Virus record (IMG/VR): IMGVR_UViG_3300031787_000891
Coordinates: 1 to 22,878 of that record
Length of the DNA: 22,878 bases
Origin: a virus
Direction: 5' to 3' (one strand)
The notes beneath the pieces are model-generated. The model was not told where the DNA came from, searched no databases, and saw only the letters and a list, made by a program, of their open reading frames with translations. The position numbers and the translations under genes were made by a program. Below are positions 8,266 through 15,782 of the stretch, in pieces; within the stretch, counting starts at the first letter, position 1; every line of letters starts with the position of its first letter.

Positions 8266-8954
8266 ATGGTTACATAGAAAAGAGGCCAAGCTGAATATGT
8301 ATAATCAATCGCAACGGTTCTGGTTGATTCAAGACCAGAACTATAAGATCGAGCGCAAGAAAGAGTTTGTCCTGTAAGAAGTCCGGCACTTGTAAATCCA
8401 GCAAATTGATACGCCCATCCGTTGCCAGAAGTAATGTGGTTGACGCTGTTATTTGTGTCTTGTTGAAGCGCAATCCAGTAAATCCCTCCTTTGAGTGATA
8501 CTGAAAGACCAGAAACCACAACTGCTGCATTTGCTGCCGCCCCACTTGATGTTGAGGCTACACCGCTGCCCAAAAGCGTTGTCGGAAGATTGCCTGTCGA
8601 TGAATCATAAATTCCATATCTAACATTTCCAGTATTCTGCGAAAAAAATGTCAAGCCAATAGCAGTAAGGGTTGCAGATGGAAGAAAAATTGGAGAAAAT
8701 ATTGTATTGGATTGGGCATTACCATAATTTTGGTTTGCCCTTGTGTTCGCCCCTATGCATCCAATCAGCCTTCCGCTTGCTGATGTTGGCCTAACCAAAG
8801 GAATGTTGGGTAAAAATGTGGCTCCCCCAGAAAGAAAATGACGCTCTTCACCCGCCGCCGGAGCTGGAACCAAGCCAGCAACGCCTGCGGTGGAGCTTGT
8901 GGCTCCGACCATGTTGCTCGCCGCACTCCCTCCTCCGCCGCCAAAAAAACCCAT
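8262..8954 (-). CDS. Tail fibre-like protein with Gly-rich N-terminus
   Basis: A 230-residue protein. The first 45 residues are Gly/Ala/Ser-rich (MGFFGGGGGSAASNMVGATS, then GVAGLVPAPAAGEERHFLSG), a flexible leader seen on some phage fibre and spike proteins that ends in the E-x-x-x-L-x-x-x-G linker. The remaining 185 residues form a beta-sandwich-like domain (LTAIGLTFFSQNTGNVRYGI, GGIYWIALQQDTNN) that could bind glycans or bacterial surface. The DNA coding the N-terminus (8840-8954) is GC-rich while the rest is AT-rich, which fits exchange of the receptor-binding part. It begins 2 bases after the previous stop. The receptor is unknown. Confidence 0.65.
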   Translation of the reverse strand: MGFFGGGGGSAASNMVGATSSTAGVAGLVPAPAAGEERHFLSGGATFLPNIPLVRPTSASGRLIGCIGANTRANQNYGNAQSNTIFSPIFLPSATLTAIGLTFFSQNTGNVRYGIYDSSTGNLPTTLLGSGVASTSSGAAANAAVVVSGLSVSLKGGIYWIALQQDTNNSVNHITSGNGWAYQFAGFTSAGLLTGQTLSCARSYSSGLESTRTVAIDYTYSAWPLFYVTI

Positions 8955-8956
8955 GA

Positions 8957-9784
8957 CTAACCCTGCCTTCCGATCAATCTTGCTGTACCAGTGCTTGTGA
9001 TTGCAGCGATGGCTCCGGTCGGGATAAACGATCCCTCAAAGGTAATTCCCTGTCCGCTGGATAGCTGGATACCATTTGACGCTGTTGCAGTTCCATTGGT
9101 GTCAATGAAAGCAGTTCCAGAAGTACATTGAATCAGCAAATAATTTCTTGTTGAACTGGCCGCAAACAAAGTTCCATTCGTTGTTCCAGCCGTAAGCGTT
9201 CCGATTGTGGTCGATCCTCTGGTCGGCCTAATAACTGAATCTGAAAATACAGCACCGGAAGTAACTAGCGGTGAATCTGTTTGGGTTGCTGAAAAACCAT
9301 TAACAAGTGATATTGTTTTTGTTTCCTCAAGATTGGTTACAAATTTTGTTCCAGACAAAGGAAGCGTTCCAGCAGGGGTTGTAAAATCGTTAAGAACCCA
9401 CCCAGACCCATCGTGAAAATATGGAGCTTCAGATCCGCTGTCAGATATGAATGTTACACTTTCTGAATAGGCAACAATCCAGCTTGGAGTTGCGCCAAAA
9501 ATGTTGTTAAGAGTAGCGGTTCCTCCAGTTGGCACGAACAATCTAAATGAACCAGTATTGGGAGCCGTAATTGAAATTGATCCGTCATTAACAGTTACCG
9601 ATTTGATTTGAAAATTGTTATTTCCAATATTAACCGTGCCGGACGAAACCGTAATGCCATCGGCCACATCCGCCTGAAGCGTGGTAAGCAACGCCTCAAT
9701 CTCGGTAAGATTGGCGTTAATCGACATAGTCCCGCCGGATAGCGGTCCCAAGCTCTCAATAATCGTGTTCCACTGGCGGCCCAT
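8957..9784 (-). CDS. Tail fibre-like structural protein
   Basis: A 275-residue protein starting MGRQWNTIIESLGPLSGGTM, followed by a short helix (NLTEIEALLTTLQADVADG) that could trimerise the fibre, then long Ser/Thr/Gly/Asn-rich strands. Residues about 80-135 (FRLFVPTGGTATLNNIFGAT, YFHDGSGWVLND) are typical of fibre insertion domains. The C-terminal part (YLLIQCTSGTAFIDTNGTAT) resembles a small beta-sandwich. The motif TTIGTLTAGTT is shared with the repeat-rich fibres downstream. The ATG overlaps the stop of the small lipoprotein gene by one base (TAATG). Coding for the N-terminal segment is GC-rich and the remainder AT-rich. A virion surface protein is likely. Confidence 0.65.
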   Translation of the reverse strand: MGRQWNTIIESLGPLSGGTMSINANLTEIEALLTTLQADVADGITVSSGTVNIGNNNFQIKSVTVNDGSISITAPNTGSFRLFVPTGGTATLNNIFGATPSWIVAYSESVTFISDSGSEAPYFHDGSGWVLNDFTTPAGTLPLSGTKFVTNLEETKTISLVNGFSATQTDSPLVTSGAVFSDSVIRPTRGSTTIGTLTAGTTNGTLFAASSTRNYLLIQCTSGTAFIDTNGTATASNGIQLSSGQGITFEGSFIPTGAIAAITSTGTARLIGRQG

Positions 9785-9918
9785 TATTTTGTCTCCATTG
9801 CGTCAACTGCGCTCTGCATCGTTGGGGTATTAGGGTAGATGGTTTCTGGGAAGTCGTCAACGCTCTGCTCCGGCTTGCACCCGGCAAGCAGAAGGCAGAG
9901 CGTCAACGCCCTAACCAC
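9784..9918 (-). CDS. Small 44-residue lipoprotein
   Basis: A short gene starting at GTG (complement of 9916-9918), with AAGGA about 8 bases upstream inside the end of the preceding gene. It reads (M)VRALTLCLLLAGC followed by KPEQSVDDFPETIYPNTP and a further 13 residues. The lipobox is L-L-A-G-C with Cys14, giving a mature lipidated peptide of about 31 residues. The stop overlaps the next ATG (TAATG). Such tiny lipoproteins in phages are usually outer-membrane spanins (Rz1-like) or entry-exclusion factors. No partner inner-membrane gene embeds it here, so the role is open. The lipobox, ribosome site and coupled stop all support a real gene. Confidence 0.75.
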   Translation of the reverse strand: MVRALTLCLLLAGCKPEQSVDDFPETIYPNTPTMQSAVDAMETK

Positions 9919-9922
9919 AAAT

Positions 9923-10165
9923 TTAGTCCTTGCGGACGTAGATTGCGATAGGCCCACCGGACGACAGGATCACTTGGGAAATATCCCCAACAACCGTTGC
10001 CCCGCCAGCTAGGGCGAGTCCCGTGTGCGTCACGCCACTGATGGTCAGTCCGATGGTTCCAGCCGAAAGAGCCGTCACGCCATCGAAAGATCCATCATTG
10101 GTGGAAGCAGAGGTTGCAATGGTCGTCCCCGCTTCACCCAGAGTAAGTCTGGATAGAAGGCGCAT
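9923..10165 (-). CDS. Small structural-like hypothetical protein
   Basis: An 80-residue protein, Gly/Ala/Thr-rich with short strands (TTIATSASTNDGSFDGVTAL, VTHTGLALAGGATVVGDISQ) and a basic end YVRKD. It starts at ATG and overlaps the stop of the gene upstream by one base. It has no enzymatic motif. The composition resembles small capsid-decoration or head-fibre proteins, and the place shortly after the capsid gene agrees, but neither proves it. Confidence 0.5.
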   Translation of the reverse strand: MRLLSRLTLGEAGTTIATSASTNDGSFDGVTALSAGTIGLTISGVTHTGLALAGGATVVGDISQVILSSGGPIAIYVRKD

Positions 10166-10359
10166 TAGCTGTGCAGTGCGATGCGGTAGGAAGTGCCGTT
10201 GAGGGTCACGTTGAGCGAAGCCGGAGCGGTCGCAACGGTGTTAACCGTGCCGCCGCTGGAAGACGCCGTGATCTCAAACACATTGGTGAAGCCTTGGGAA
10301 TCAAAGCGGAGAGCCTTGCCCTTGGCCTTACGTTCGGAACGTACAAATTCTTTCGCCAT
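10165..10359 (-). CDS. Small hypothetical late protein
   Basis: A 64-residue protein beginning MAKEFVRSERKAKGKALRFD. I chose this ATG because AAAGGAG lies 5 bases upstream. The longer frame starting at 10428 would lie over the previous gene and has no such site. The N-terminus is basic; the rest is a short beta domain (VFEITASSSGGTVNTVAT, then LNVTLNGTSYRIALHS). The reading is clean. It lies between two small late genes and could be a head or tail accessory. No family is recognised. Confidence 0.6.
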   Translation of the reverse strand: MAKEFVRSERKAKGKALRFDSQGFTNVFEITASSSGGTVNTVATAPASLNVTLNGTSYRIALHS

Positions 10360-10360
10360 A

Positions 10361-10639
10361 TTATCTCCTTTGAGCCGCCGCACGTTTGATACTATCTGGC
10401 GTGTACCGGCTCTTGAATCTACTGCCAAGCTTTTGTTCTTGGCGGTAATACCCCTTCATAAGATTTGTTTGATTGACTCCCAGCGGATTGTCGAGGGGTT
10501 CGCCAACCCCCACTAGGCTCAATCTTTGTGGCACTTGGAACCTTTTAAGGTAACCCGGGACTGAGTCCCGTTCCGCCACCGGTTTCTCCAGTTCGACGAC
10601 AGATCCGTTGCGGGTGTCTTCGTACTGGTAGATCGGCAT
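10361..10639 (-). CDS. FmdB-like small protein lacking the zinc cysteines
   Basis: A 92-residue protein starting MPIYQYEDTRNGSVVELEKP. The opening M-P-I/L-Y-x-Y is the mark of the FmdB-type zinc ribbon family, in which four cysteines then bind zinc. Here there are no cysteines at all; polar residues stand in their place, so metal binding is not expected. The C-terminus is basic (GSRFKSRYTPDSIKRAAAQR), suggesting contact with nucleic acid or an acidic partner. It overlaps the stop of the acidic protein gene by one base. The function in phages is unknown. Confidence 0.6.
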   Translation of the reverse strand: MPIYQYEDTRNGSVVELEKPVAERDSVPGYLKRFQVPQRLSLVGVGEPLDNPLGVNQTNLMKGYYRQEQKLGSRFKSRYTPDSIKRAAAQRR

Positions 10640-10896
10640 TAGGCGTAGTTCTCCTTGTCGGACTCCTCGGCCATCTTCATCATCCGGTCTTCCTCGGACA
10701 TCTCTGGCTTGTTGGATTCTTCGGATTCAGACTCTTCAGCCATCGCATTGCTTACGCTCACGACGGCCATATCGCCATCAATCGACTCCACCTTGCCTTC
10801 GAGTTCCACCATGTCGCCAACTTCAGGCGCGGAATTTTCCTCGCCCTCGCTGATTTCAAACATGGACAGAGGAAGCTTAACCATTCCTGATTTCAT
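10639..10896 (-). CDS. Small acidic protein after the capsid gene
   Basis: An 85-residue, very acidic protein starting MKSGMVKLPLSMFEISEGEE. This start has AAGGAG 6 bases upstream. The longer frame from 10983 would run through a strong hairpin, so I prefer the shorter one. Residues about 28-50 look like a small beta-barrel strand set (VGDMVELEGKVESIDGDMAV). The C-terminal third is Glu/Ser/Met-rich and likely disordered (EESESEESNKPEMSEEDRMM). It might be a capsid accessory or a decoy-type acidic protein. No family is recognised. Confidence 0.6.
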   Translation of the reverse strand: MKSGMVKLPLSMFEISEGEENSAPEVGDMVELEGKVESIDGDMAVVSVSNAMAEESESEESNKPEMSEEDRMMKMAEESDKENYA

Positions 10897-10911
10897 GGAC
10901 TTCTCCTTGGT

Positions 10912-10949
10912 GGAAGGAGCGGGGGAGGTTTTACCCTCCCCCGCCTTCC
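10912..10949 (-). terminator. Strong hairpin after the major capsid gene
   Basis: A perfect 10-bp stem (10919-10928 with 10935-10944, gcgggggagg / cctcccccgc) with a 6-base loop is extended by five further pairs across a 2-base bulge. It lies 40-75 bases after the capsid stop and just before the ribosome site of the next gene. No T-run follows on either strand, so it is not a classic rho-independent terminator. It may be an attenuator or an RNA end that stabilises the capsid message. Confidence 0.6.
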
Positions 10950-10988
10950 GGGGACCCATACCGATAATCAGCATGGCTCCCATTAGAA

Positions 10989-12008
10989 TTACGAGTAGTT
11001 CGACTTGCTGAACAACACCCGGAAGAACCGAGGGTCGAGCTGCTTGGCCGCGTAGAACGTCTTGAAGGACGCCACGACGCGCTGGCCGTAGGGGTCGGAC
11101 TTGTCAGCGGCATCCAGAATCGTGACCTTCGGAGCGAAGGGCGAGCCGGAAGCGGCGACCGAGGACAGGCTCGGAACGCCAAACGCACCGCCGCCGAGCA
11201 ACACATTCGCGTAGACCGCGCCGGTGCTGACAGTGGCTTCACCCACGCCGGAGGCGCTGGTGTTGAACGTCTGAACGTTGGTGGAGCTAATCACGCTCAC
11301 GCCGAACAGTTTGCCAGTTTCGCCCTTGAAGATTTGATCCGGGGCGGAGTAGCTGGAGACCTTCAACCAATCATCGTCCTGTTGGAGATCGCGGATAACG
11401 GCAGGATGCGCGACGAGCGCGTAGCCGTCCTTGATCTTGGGAGCGCGGGCGATGAACAGGCTGGTCGCACCGTCCAGAAGGTCGGTGGCGGTCATGCTGC
11501 TGTTGGGGGTGGAGGCCGTGCCGAAGGTCGTGCCGTTAGTGCCGTTCTGGGCATAACGAGCGTAGGACTTGACGGCAACGCCAGTGCCAGTGCTGGTCGA
11601 GGAATCCTGAACCAAAGCGCGGTGGCAGAGGGTGTCGGCGTGCAGCGCGGCGTCTTCGCCGAGTTGCTTGGTGGCCTGCGCCAGATGCGAGAACAATTCC
11701 GTGGCCAGCAAAACATCGGTGAGGATGATTTTGGACCCGTATTGCACGAGCGTGGCTTCGACCGAGGAGAGCGTCAGATCGCGCTCGTCACCGCTGGAAG
11801 GCGTGGTGCCTTCGGAGAGGTTGGCGATAGCGCTGATGCTCGGGTCTGAGAACCGGAAAAACCGGATCGTCTTGTTCCCACCCGTTTTGGTCGGGTAGGG
11901 GGTTTTCATAGCAAACTGCTCCATCTGGAGCAAGGGGAGCGCACGCTCCAGCAACGCCTTCGAGAAGTACGTCTGGAACTGTGCGGTTACTGAACCAGTA
12001 GTGACCAT
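10989..12008 (-). CDS. Major capsid protein, N4_gp56 family
   Basis: This 339-residue protein forms the capsid shell (HK97 fold). The N-terminus (VTAQFQTYFSKALLERALPL) and the segment PTKTGGNKTIRFFRF, followed by LSEGTTPSSGD, are the conserved signature of the N4_gp56 capsid family. VEATLVQYGSKIILTDVLL and the Leu-Gly-Glu-Asp helix after it (about 95-130) complete it. The middle (IARAPKIKDGYALVAHPAVI) matches the A-domain of this family. Length is slightly below that of many members. A weak AAAGGA lies 11 bases before ATG. The scaffold gene is directly upstream and a strong hairpin directly follows, as expected for a highly expressed gene. Confidence 0.9.
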   Translation of the reverse strand: MVTTGSVTAQFQTYFSKALLERALPLLQMEQFAMKTPYPTKTGGNKTIRFFRFSDPSISAIANLSEGTTPSSGDERDLTLSSVEATLVQYGSKIILTDVLLATELFSHLAQATKQLGEDAALHADTLCHRALVQDSSTSTGTGVAVKSYARYAQNGTNGTTFGTASTPNSSMTATDLLDGATSLFIARAPKIKDGYALVAHPAVIRDLQQDDDWLKVSSYSAPDQIFKGETGKLFGVSVISSTNVQTFNTSASGVGEATVSTGAVYANVLLGGGAFGVPSLSSVAASGSPFAPKVTILDAADKSDPYGQRVVASFKTFYAAKQLDPRFFRVLFSKSNYS

Positions 12009-12029
12009 TTTAGTTTATATCCTTTGCGG

Positions 12030-12998
12030 CTAACCGTTCCGATCAACCTCGCCCGCCATCCTCATCAATTCACGTTCCTGCTCGTCTAGCGAGAGTTCGT
12101 GAAAAGCCTTGGTCTTGGCCGGACCTGACGGTTGACCCGAAGCCGGGGTCGTCGCTTTTCTGAGTTGAGCAATTTCTCGCTCATACTCTGCAACCTTCTT
12201 TTCCAAACCAGATGCGGCGTCCGCCTTAATGCGCATCTTGGCAATCTGAACCGCATCGTTAATCCCGGCGGGATAGTTCCGCAGGATCGCATGCTGTTCC
12301 AACATTTGAGACACGGCCTTGTAGAGGGAGCTTGAGGAATCCTTAAGTTCGGGATTCTCCTCAACCTCTTTGAGGAGATTCCTGTCCCAAGCGGATTTCA
12401 TCTCCGTCTTGGTCTTCTCCTCAATCTCCTTTCGCTCTTCCGCTTCTACTTCCGAGGCTCTTTGCTCTGCAATCTGCGCAAGATCGTCGCGGCCTTCGCC
12501 ACGATAGTTCTTTGCCGCTTCCCGGTAATCCTCCGGGCTAAATTTTCGACTGCTTTGCTTTGCCTCTTCTTTAGGAGCCTCTGGAGTCGTCCTTGCATTT
12601 CGCGCCGACTCAAGGGCTTCTCGCTCTGCCTTGAGTTTAGCTTTTTCTGCTTGGACATCTTCCCACTCCTTCTGGAGTCGCGATTTGGCCTTCTCATACC
12701 TAGATTGCTTCTTTTCGGAAGCCGAATCTGGCTTGGAATCTTCTGGTTGCGTTGTTAGAGAACTTTTCGCTTCCTCGGATTTCTCCTCGGTTGCGGGAGC
12801 CTCACTCGAGGCTTCCTGTTTTGGTTCGGCTTCTTCCGCAGACGTGGGCTTCTGCTCGGTACTTCCACTAACCTTATCCGTTTCAGTTGTTGCCTTGGCT
12901 TCGTCCTTCTTGGGTTCGGGATTGTATTCCCGGCCCTCGTCGGCTGCGGCAGCCATTGCAAGAATTTCCGTTTCGGTAAGATTTCCTGAATCCGCCAT
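12030..12998 (-). CDS. Capsid scaffolding protein
   Basis: A 322-residue, strongly charged protein (Glu, Lys, Ala, Ser). Residues 1-95 are acidic and probably disordered (AMAAAADEGREYNPEPKKDE). Residues about 97-215 form long helices suited to coiled coils (KSRLQKEWEDVQAEKAKLKA, EERKEIEEKTKTEMKSAWDR). A second coiled coil near 260-285 (LEKKVAEYEREIAQLRKAT) and a C-terminal helix (HELSLDEQERELMRMAGEVD) may touch the capsid protein. Composition and position directly before the major capsid gene are the usual signs of a scaffold. AAAGGG precedes the ATG by about 5 bases. No protease domain is seen. Confidence 0.8.
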   Translation of the reverse strand: MADSGNLTETEILAMAAAADEGREYNPEPKKDEAKATTETDKVSGSTEQKPTSAEEAEPKQEASSEAPATEEKSEEAKSSLTTQPEDSKPDSASEKKQSRYEKAKSRLQKEWEDVQAEKAKLKAEREALESARNARTTPEAPKEEAKQSSRKFSPEDYREAAKNYRGEGRDDLAQIAEQRASEVEAEERKEIEEKTKTEMKSAWDRNLLKEVEENPELKDSSSSLYKAVSQMLEQHAILRNYPAGINDAVQIAKMRIKADAASGLEKKVAEYEREIAQLRKATTPASGQPSGPAKTKAFHELSLDEQERELMRMAGEVDRNG

Positions 12999-13048
12999 TT
13001 TGACCCTTTCTTACACTCTTTAGCAGGGGAGTCATTCCTGCCGGGAGG

Positions 13049-13372
13049 TTAGTTTGCTACTGGTTCATCGGCATCGTCCCCGTAGCCCGGGACGGCCGAG
13101 TTTAATTTTGCGGTCGCAAGCGACTCAATGGTCGCAACACAACCACGGAAACCTTTAGCATACCCGCACGCCTCCGCAAGTGCTTCTTCTTTCTTCATCA
13201 CGGCGGCAGCATTCTGGCGCAAAGTTAGGTTCAAAAGTATAAGACTAAGCTTCTGTCCGGCCGGCGTACCCATGAAAGACTTAAGCGCCCGCTCATCCTC
13301 ATCGAGCCACTTGGGTTCCTCAACCCACTCTTGGTTGCGGATGAAGGCTAGGATTGCACGCAGCTTCCTCAT
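13049..13372 (-). CDS. Small conserved hypothetical head-region protein
   Basis: A 107-residue helical protein starting MRKLRAILAFIRNQEWVEEP. I place the start at the ATG overlapping the stop of the methyltransferase gene (ATGA); the longer frame from 13465 would lie inside that gene. Features are the acidic segment KWLDEDERALKSFMGTPAGQ, a helical core (LSLILLNLTLRQNAAAVMKK) and a Cys pair (ACGYAKGFRGC) near residue 75-85. The pattern looks like a small protein often found near phage portal genes, but I cannot name a function. A role in head assembly or DNA entry is only inferred from place. Confidence 0.55.
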   Translation of the reverse strand: MRKLRAILAFIRNQEWVEEPKWLDEDERALKSFMGTPAGQKLSLILLNLTLRQNAAAVMKKEEALAEACGYAKGFRGCVATIESLATAKLNSAVPGYGDDADEPVAN

Positions 13373-13899
13373 GACATCAGCGCCCAACTGTCGCCTTGGA
13401 AAAGGACGAACTTCGCATCTTTGTAGATTTCGCCCAGAGCCTTCTGTACTGCCGGGAAACTCCAATCGTGTCCAGCCATGATCCCTCCCTGACGTAGCTT
13501 CGGCTCCCAGCCCTTGACGTCTGCCAGCACCGCTTCATACCTGTGATCGCCGTCAACATATACCAGATCCAGCGAACCATCGGCAACAAACTCCAAGGCG
13601 TCAAGGCTTTTCCCACGGCTGAAAGATACGTTACCAAGGGGCTTGGTACGGTTCTGGAAAGCCTCGAAAACAAACTTCATTGGGCATTGCTGGCTCGCAA
13701 CGTCACCGATGTCATACCCGTTGATCCAAGGATCGACCGCAAGCACGGTCTTGAAGTATTTGGCGATAACCTCGGTGCCTTCTCCGCTATAGGAACCAAT
13801 CTCAACGGCAGCACCGTTGGCGCCGCTCTCGTTGGCCCACTGACACAACTTAGCCAAGCCTTCCTGCTGGAAGGCGTCTCGCATCACCGGGACGATCAT
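13369..13899 (-). CDS. Class I SAM-dependent methyltransferase (Methyltransf_24-like)
   Basis: A 176-residue protein with the core of a class I methyltransferase. The glycine-rich SAM loop is AVEIGSYSGEGT (31-42), the acidic residue after strand 2 is in LAVDPW (Asp56), and the later strand and metal-like motif is LVYVDGDHRYEAVLADV (112-128). GGIMAGHDW (138-146) then supplies a second His-Asp. This order matches the Methyltransf_24/CmcI-type group, which modifies sugars or small molecules. The DNA-methylase motif DPPY is absent, so DNA modification is unlikely. It overlaps the portal stop by ATGA and sits in the head operon. The substrate is unknown; virion protein or surface glycan modification is possible. 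Confidence 0.75.
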   Translation of the reverse strand: MIVPVMRDAFQQEGLAKLCQWANESGANGAAVEIGSYSGEGTEVIAKYFKTVLAVDPWINGYDIGDVASQQCPMKFVFEAFQNRTKPLGNVSFSRGKSLDALEFVADGSLDLVYVDGDHRYEAVLADVKGWEPKLRQGGIMAGHDWSFPAVQKALGEIYKDAKFVLFQGDSWALMS

Positions 13900-15782
13900 C
13901 CCGTGGTTTGCAAGGTAGGTTGATTTGCTCCTTCGTCAGGAACCATCCCGCCCTGCTGCTCCATTGCCTTGGCTTCTGCCTTGGCTGCGTCACGAAGCTG
14001 TTTCTGAATGGCGCGGGATGTGTTCGGATCGACCTGCTCAAGCGCAGCGAGATGTTGCTGCAAGTGTTGCATGAGAACCTGCATGGACATTTGATCCACG
14101 GGTTGCTGACGCGCTTGGGCGGCTTGGTTGAATTGGAAAAGAACTTGGATATGGGCCTTGTGATCGTCGGACGGTTTGATCTGGACCGGGAAGCCGGTGG
14201 CGAGCATGGTCGCAATCTCGGTCGCCTGATCCTCAGCCTGATCCCCGGTGCCGGCCTGCGGGTCTTGGTAGAGGCGGCGAACAAGGCTCGGGTCATCCTG
14301 CTCGATAACGGATTTGACCAGTTCGCCCTGATTGACGAACGGATTGTTCAGGAACATCTGCATTCGGGCGACGGCTTTCTGGAGCGAGAACTGGCGGTTG
14401 ATGAAATCCATTCCGCCCTTCGGCTCGATCGAGTAATCTTCGTGGATACCTTCGGGCGGCATCGAGCCGGTCTCTTCCGCATAGCGGAACATGAGATCCT
14501 TCTTGTTGTACTGGACGTAAAGCGCCCAGCTTTGCTTGAAGAGATGGGCCAAGCCCATTCGGAAAATACGATTGCGCAGATCCCCGGAGGCAGCCGCCTG
14601 ACCCTGCATGGCCGCGATCTCGGTCGCAGTCTTGCGGTCGGACACCTGATACTGCGAGCCAGCGGCAAAGTCAGGGTTGCCCATCCGCTGCTCGGCCAGC
14701 ATCCGCTCCTCCAGCATAAGGCGCTGGAAATCGAACGGAGGCTGGCTGAACTGCACCGGCTTGAGACCCTGCGGCAGGATCTGACCGGGCTGCATCTTCA
14801 GGTTCGCCGTGTTCAGGCTTACCGGATTCTGTGCTTCAAAAACAGGGCGGTTGGCAAGCTCAACGTAATCGCTCAGGCTATTCTTCAGCTTGTTGAGCAG
14901 ATTCTCTCCGGGGAGGAGAATTTCTGCAACTCCCCGTGGGCTATACCAACCTCCCCCGGTTATCTCATAGGGGAAATCCACAAAGGGCGGTTCGCCATGC
15001 TTGTAAGGCAGAACGAACGGCTTCCTTACATCTTCGGTGACAACCAGCGGGCTATAAGTCTCGACCTTCCATCCGTCCTCGGTCGGCGTATACATTTCCC
15101 AAAGAATGATGCGATCGTTCTCAGCTTCCTGAGTAATTCCCTCGCGTCGATAAATCTCGTCCTGAATCTCACTTCGTAGGCCCACCGATTTGGACGGTTT
15201 ACCCGAAATGGTTTTAATAAAGTTCTCGTCCTGCTTGTAAAGCGGATTTGCCTTATAGGAGTCGACGCTCGTTGAGATGATGTGAACAATGAAGTCGGCA
15301 TCTTTGAATTCCTTGGTGTAGGAAGGTACGATAATATGGAAGGGATCGATCGCCTCGAAGTCAATACGCTTCTTGTCCTCGTTCCAGATCACCTTGGCAA
15401 CGCCACGGCCGTAGAGCAGGATGTTGTCGATTACGGAAACAATCTCTTTCTGAAAGTTGGTACGCTCGCGCATCTGGTAATCGAACCAACGCTCGGCGGA
15501 AACGGTGAGCGGGGCAATCTGCTGCCGCATGGGAACAAAGCTGGAAAGGATGTCGTTGCCGATGGCGGAATTGACGAAGGAGGGCTTTAGCTTCTCGATC
15601 GCAGTATCGATCAACTGAACGTGCAGGTCAGCGGCGGTAGGCCAAGGCTTGACCTTCCGGCGGACACCGAAGTACCGGGCCTGATAGAACAAACGCTGCC
15701 GGTTCTCCCAAGTCTCGCGCTGGTTAAGAGCCTCGATGATCCTGACGTAGTAGTCGTTGCGGCGTGTGTCTTTAGCGTTCAT
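13896..15782 (-). CDS. Portal protein
   Basis: A 628-residue protein that forms the dodecameric portal at one capsid vertex. It has the length of podoviral portals and the usual flow: a helical N-terminus (YYVRIIEALNQRETWENRQR), clip and wing regions rich in strands (WEMYTPTEDGWKVETYSPLV) and the stem and crown helix region around ATEIAAMQGQAAASGDLRNR. A charged helical domain follows (FINRQFSLQKAVARMQMFL), and a Gln/Ala-rich coiled coil (QVLMQHLQQHLAALEQVD) closes the protein. It begins at ATGA over the lipoprotein stop and sits between the terminase and capsid genes, the canonical place. Confidence 0.85.
   Translation of the reverse strand: MNAKDTRRNDYYVRIIEALNQRETWENRQRLFYQARYFGVRRKVKPWPTAADLHVQLIDTAIEKLKPSFVNSAIGNDILSSFVPMRQQIAPLTVSAERWFDYQMRERTNFQKEIVSVIDNILLYGRGVAKVIWNEDKKRIDFEAIDPFHIIVPSYTKEFKDADFIVHIISTSVDSYKANPLYKQDENFIKTISGKPSKSVGLRSEIQDEIYRREGITQEAENDRIILWEMYTPTEDGWKVETYSPLVVTEDVRKPFVLPYKHGEPPFVDFPYEITGGGWYSPRGVAEILLPGENLLNKLKNSLSDYVELANRPVFEAQNPVSLNTANLKMQPGQILPQGLKPVQFSQPPFDFQRLMLEERMLAEQRMGNPDFAAGSQYQVSDRKTATEIAAMQGQAAASGDLRNRIFRMGLAHLFKQSWALYVQYNKKDLMFRYAEETGSMPPEGIHEDYSIEPKGGMDFINRQFSLQKAVARMQMFLNNPFVNQGELVKSVIEQDDPSLVRRLYQDPQAGTGDQAEDQATEIATMLATGFPVQIKPSDDHKAHIQVLFQFNQAAQARQQPVDQMSMQVLMQHLQQHLAALEQVDPNTSRAIQKQLRDAAKAEAKAMEQQGGMVPDEGANQPTLQTTG

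Noticed and set aside
3129-9784. Possible diversity-generating retroelement acting on the fibre genes
   Set aside because: No reverse transcriptase, template repeat or matching variable repeat was found in the window; the fibre variation is better explained by domain exchange and tandem repeats.
13908-15179. 423-codon plus-strand frame opposite the portal gene
   Set aside because: The portal frame on the other strand is complete and typical. This long antisense frame is explained by the codon composition of the portal gene and has no ribosome site or known motif.
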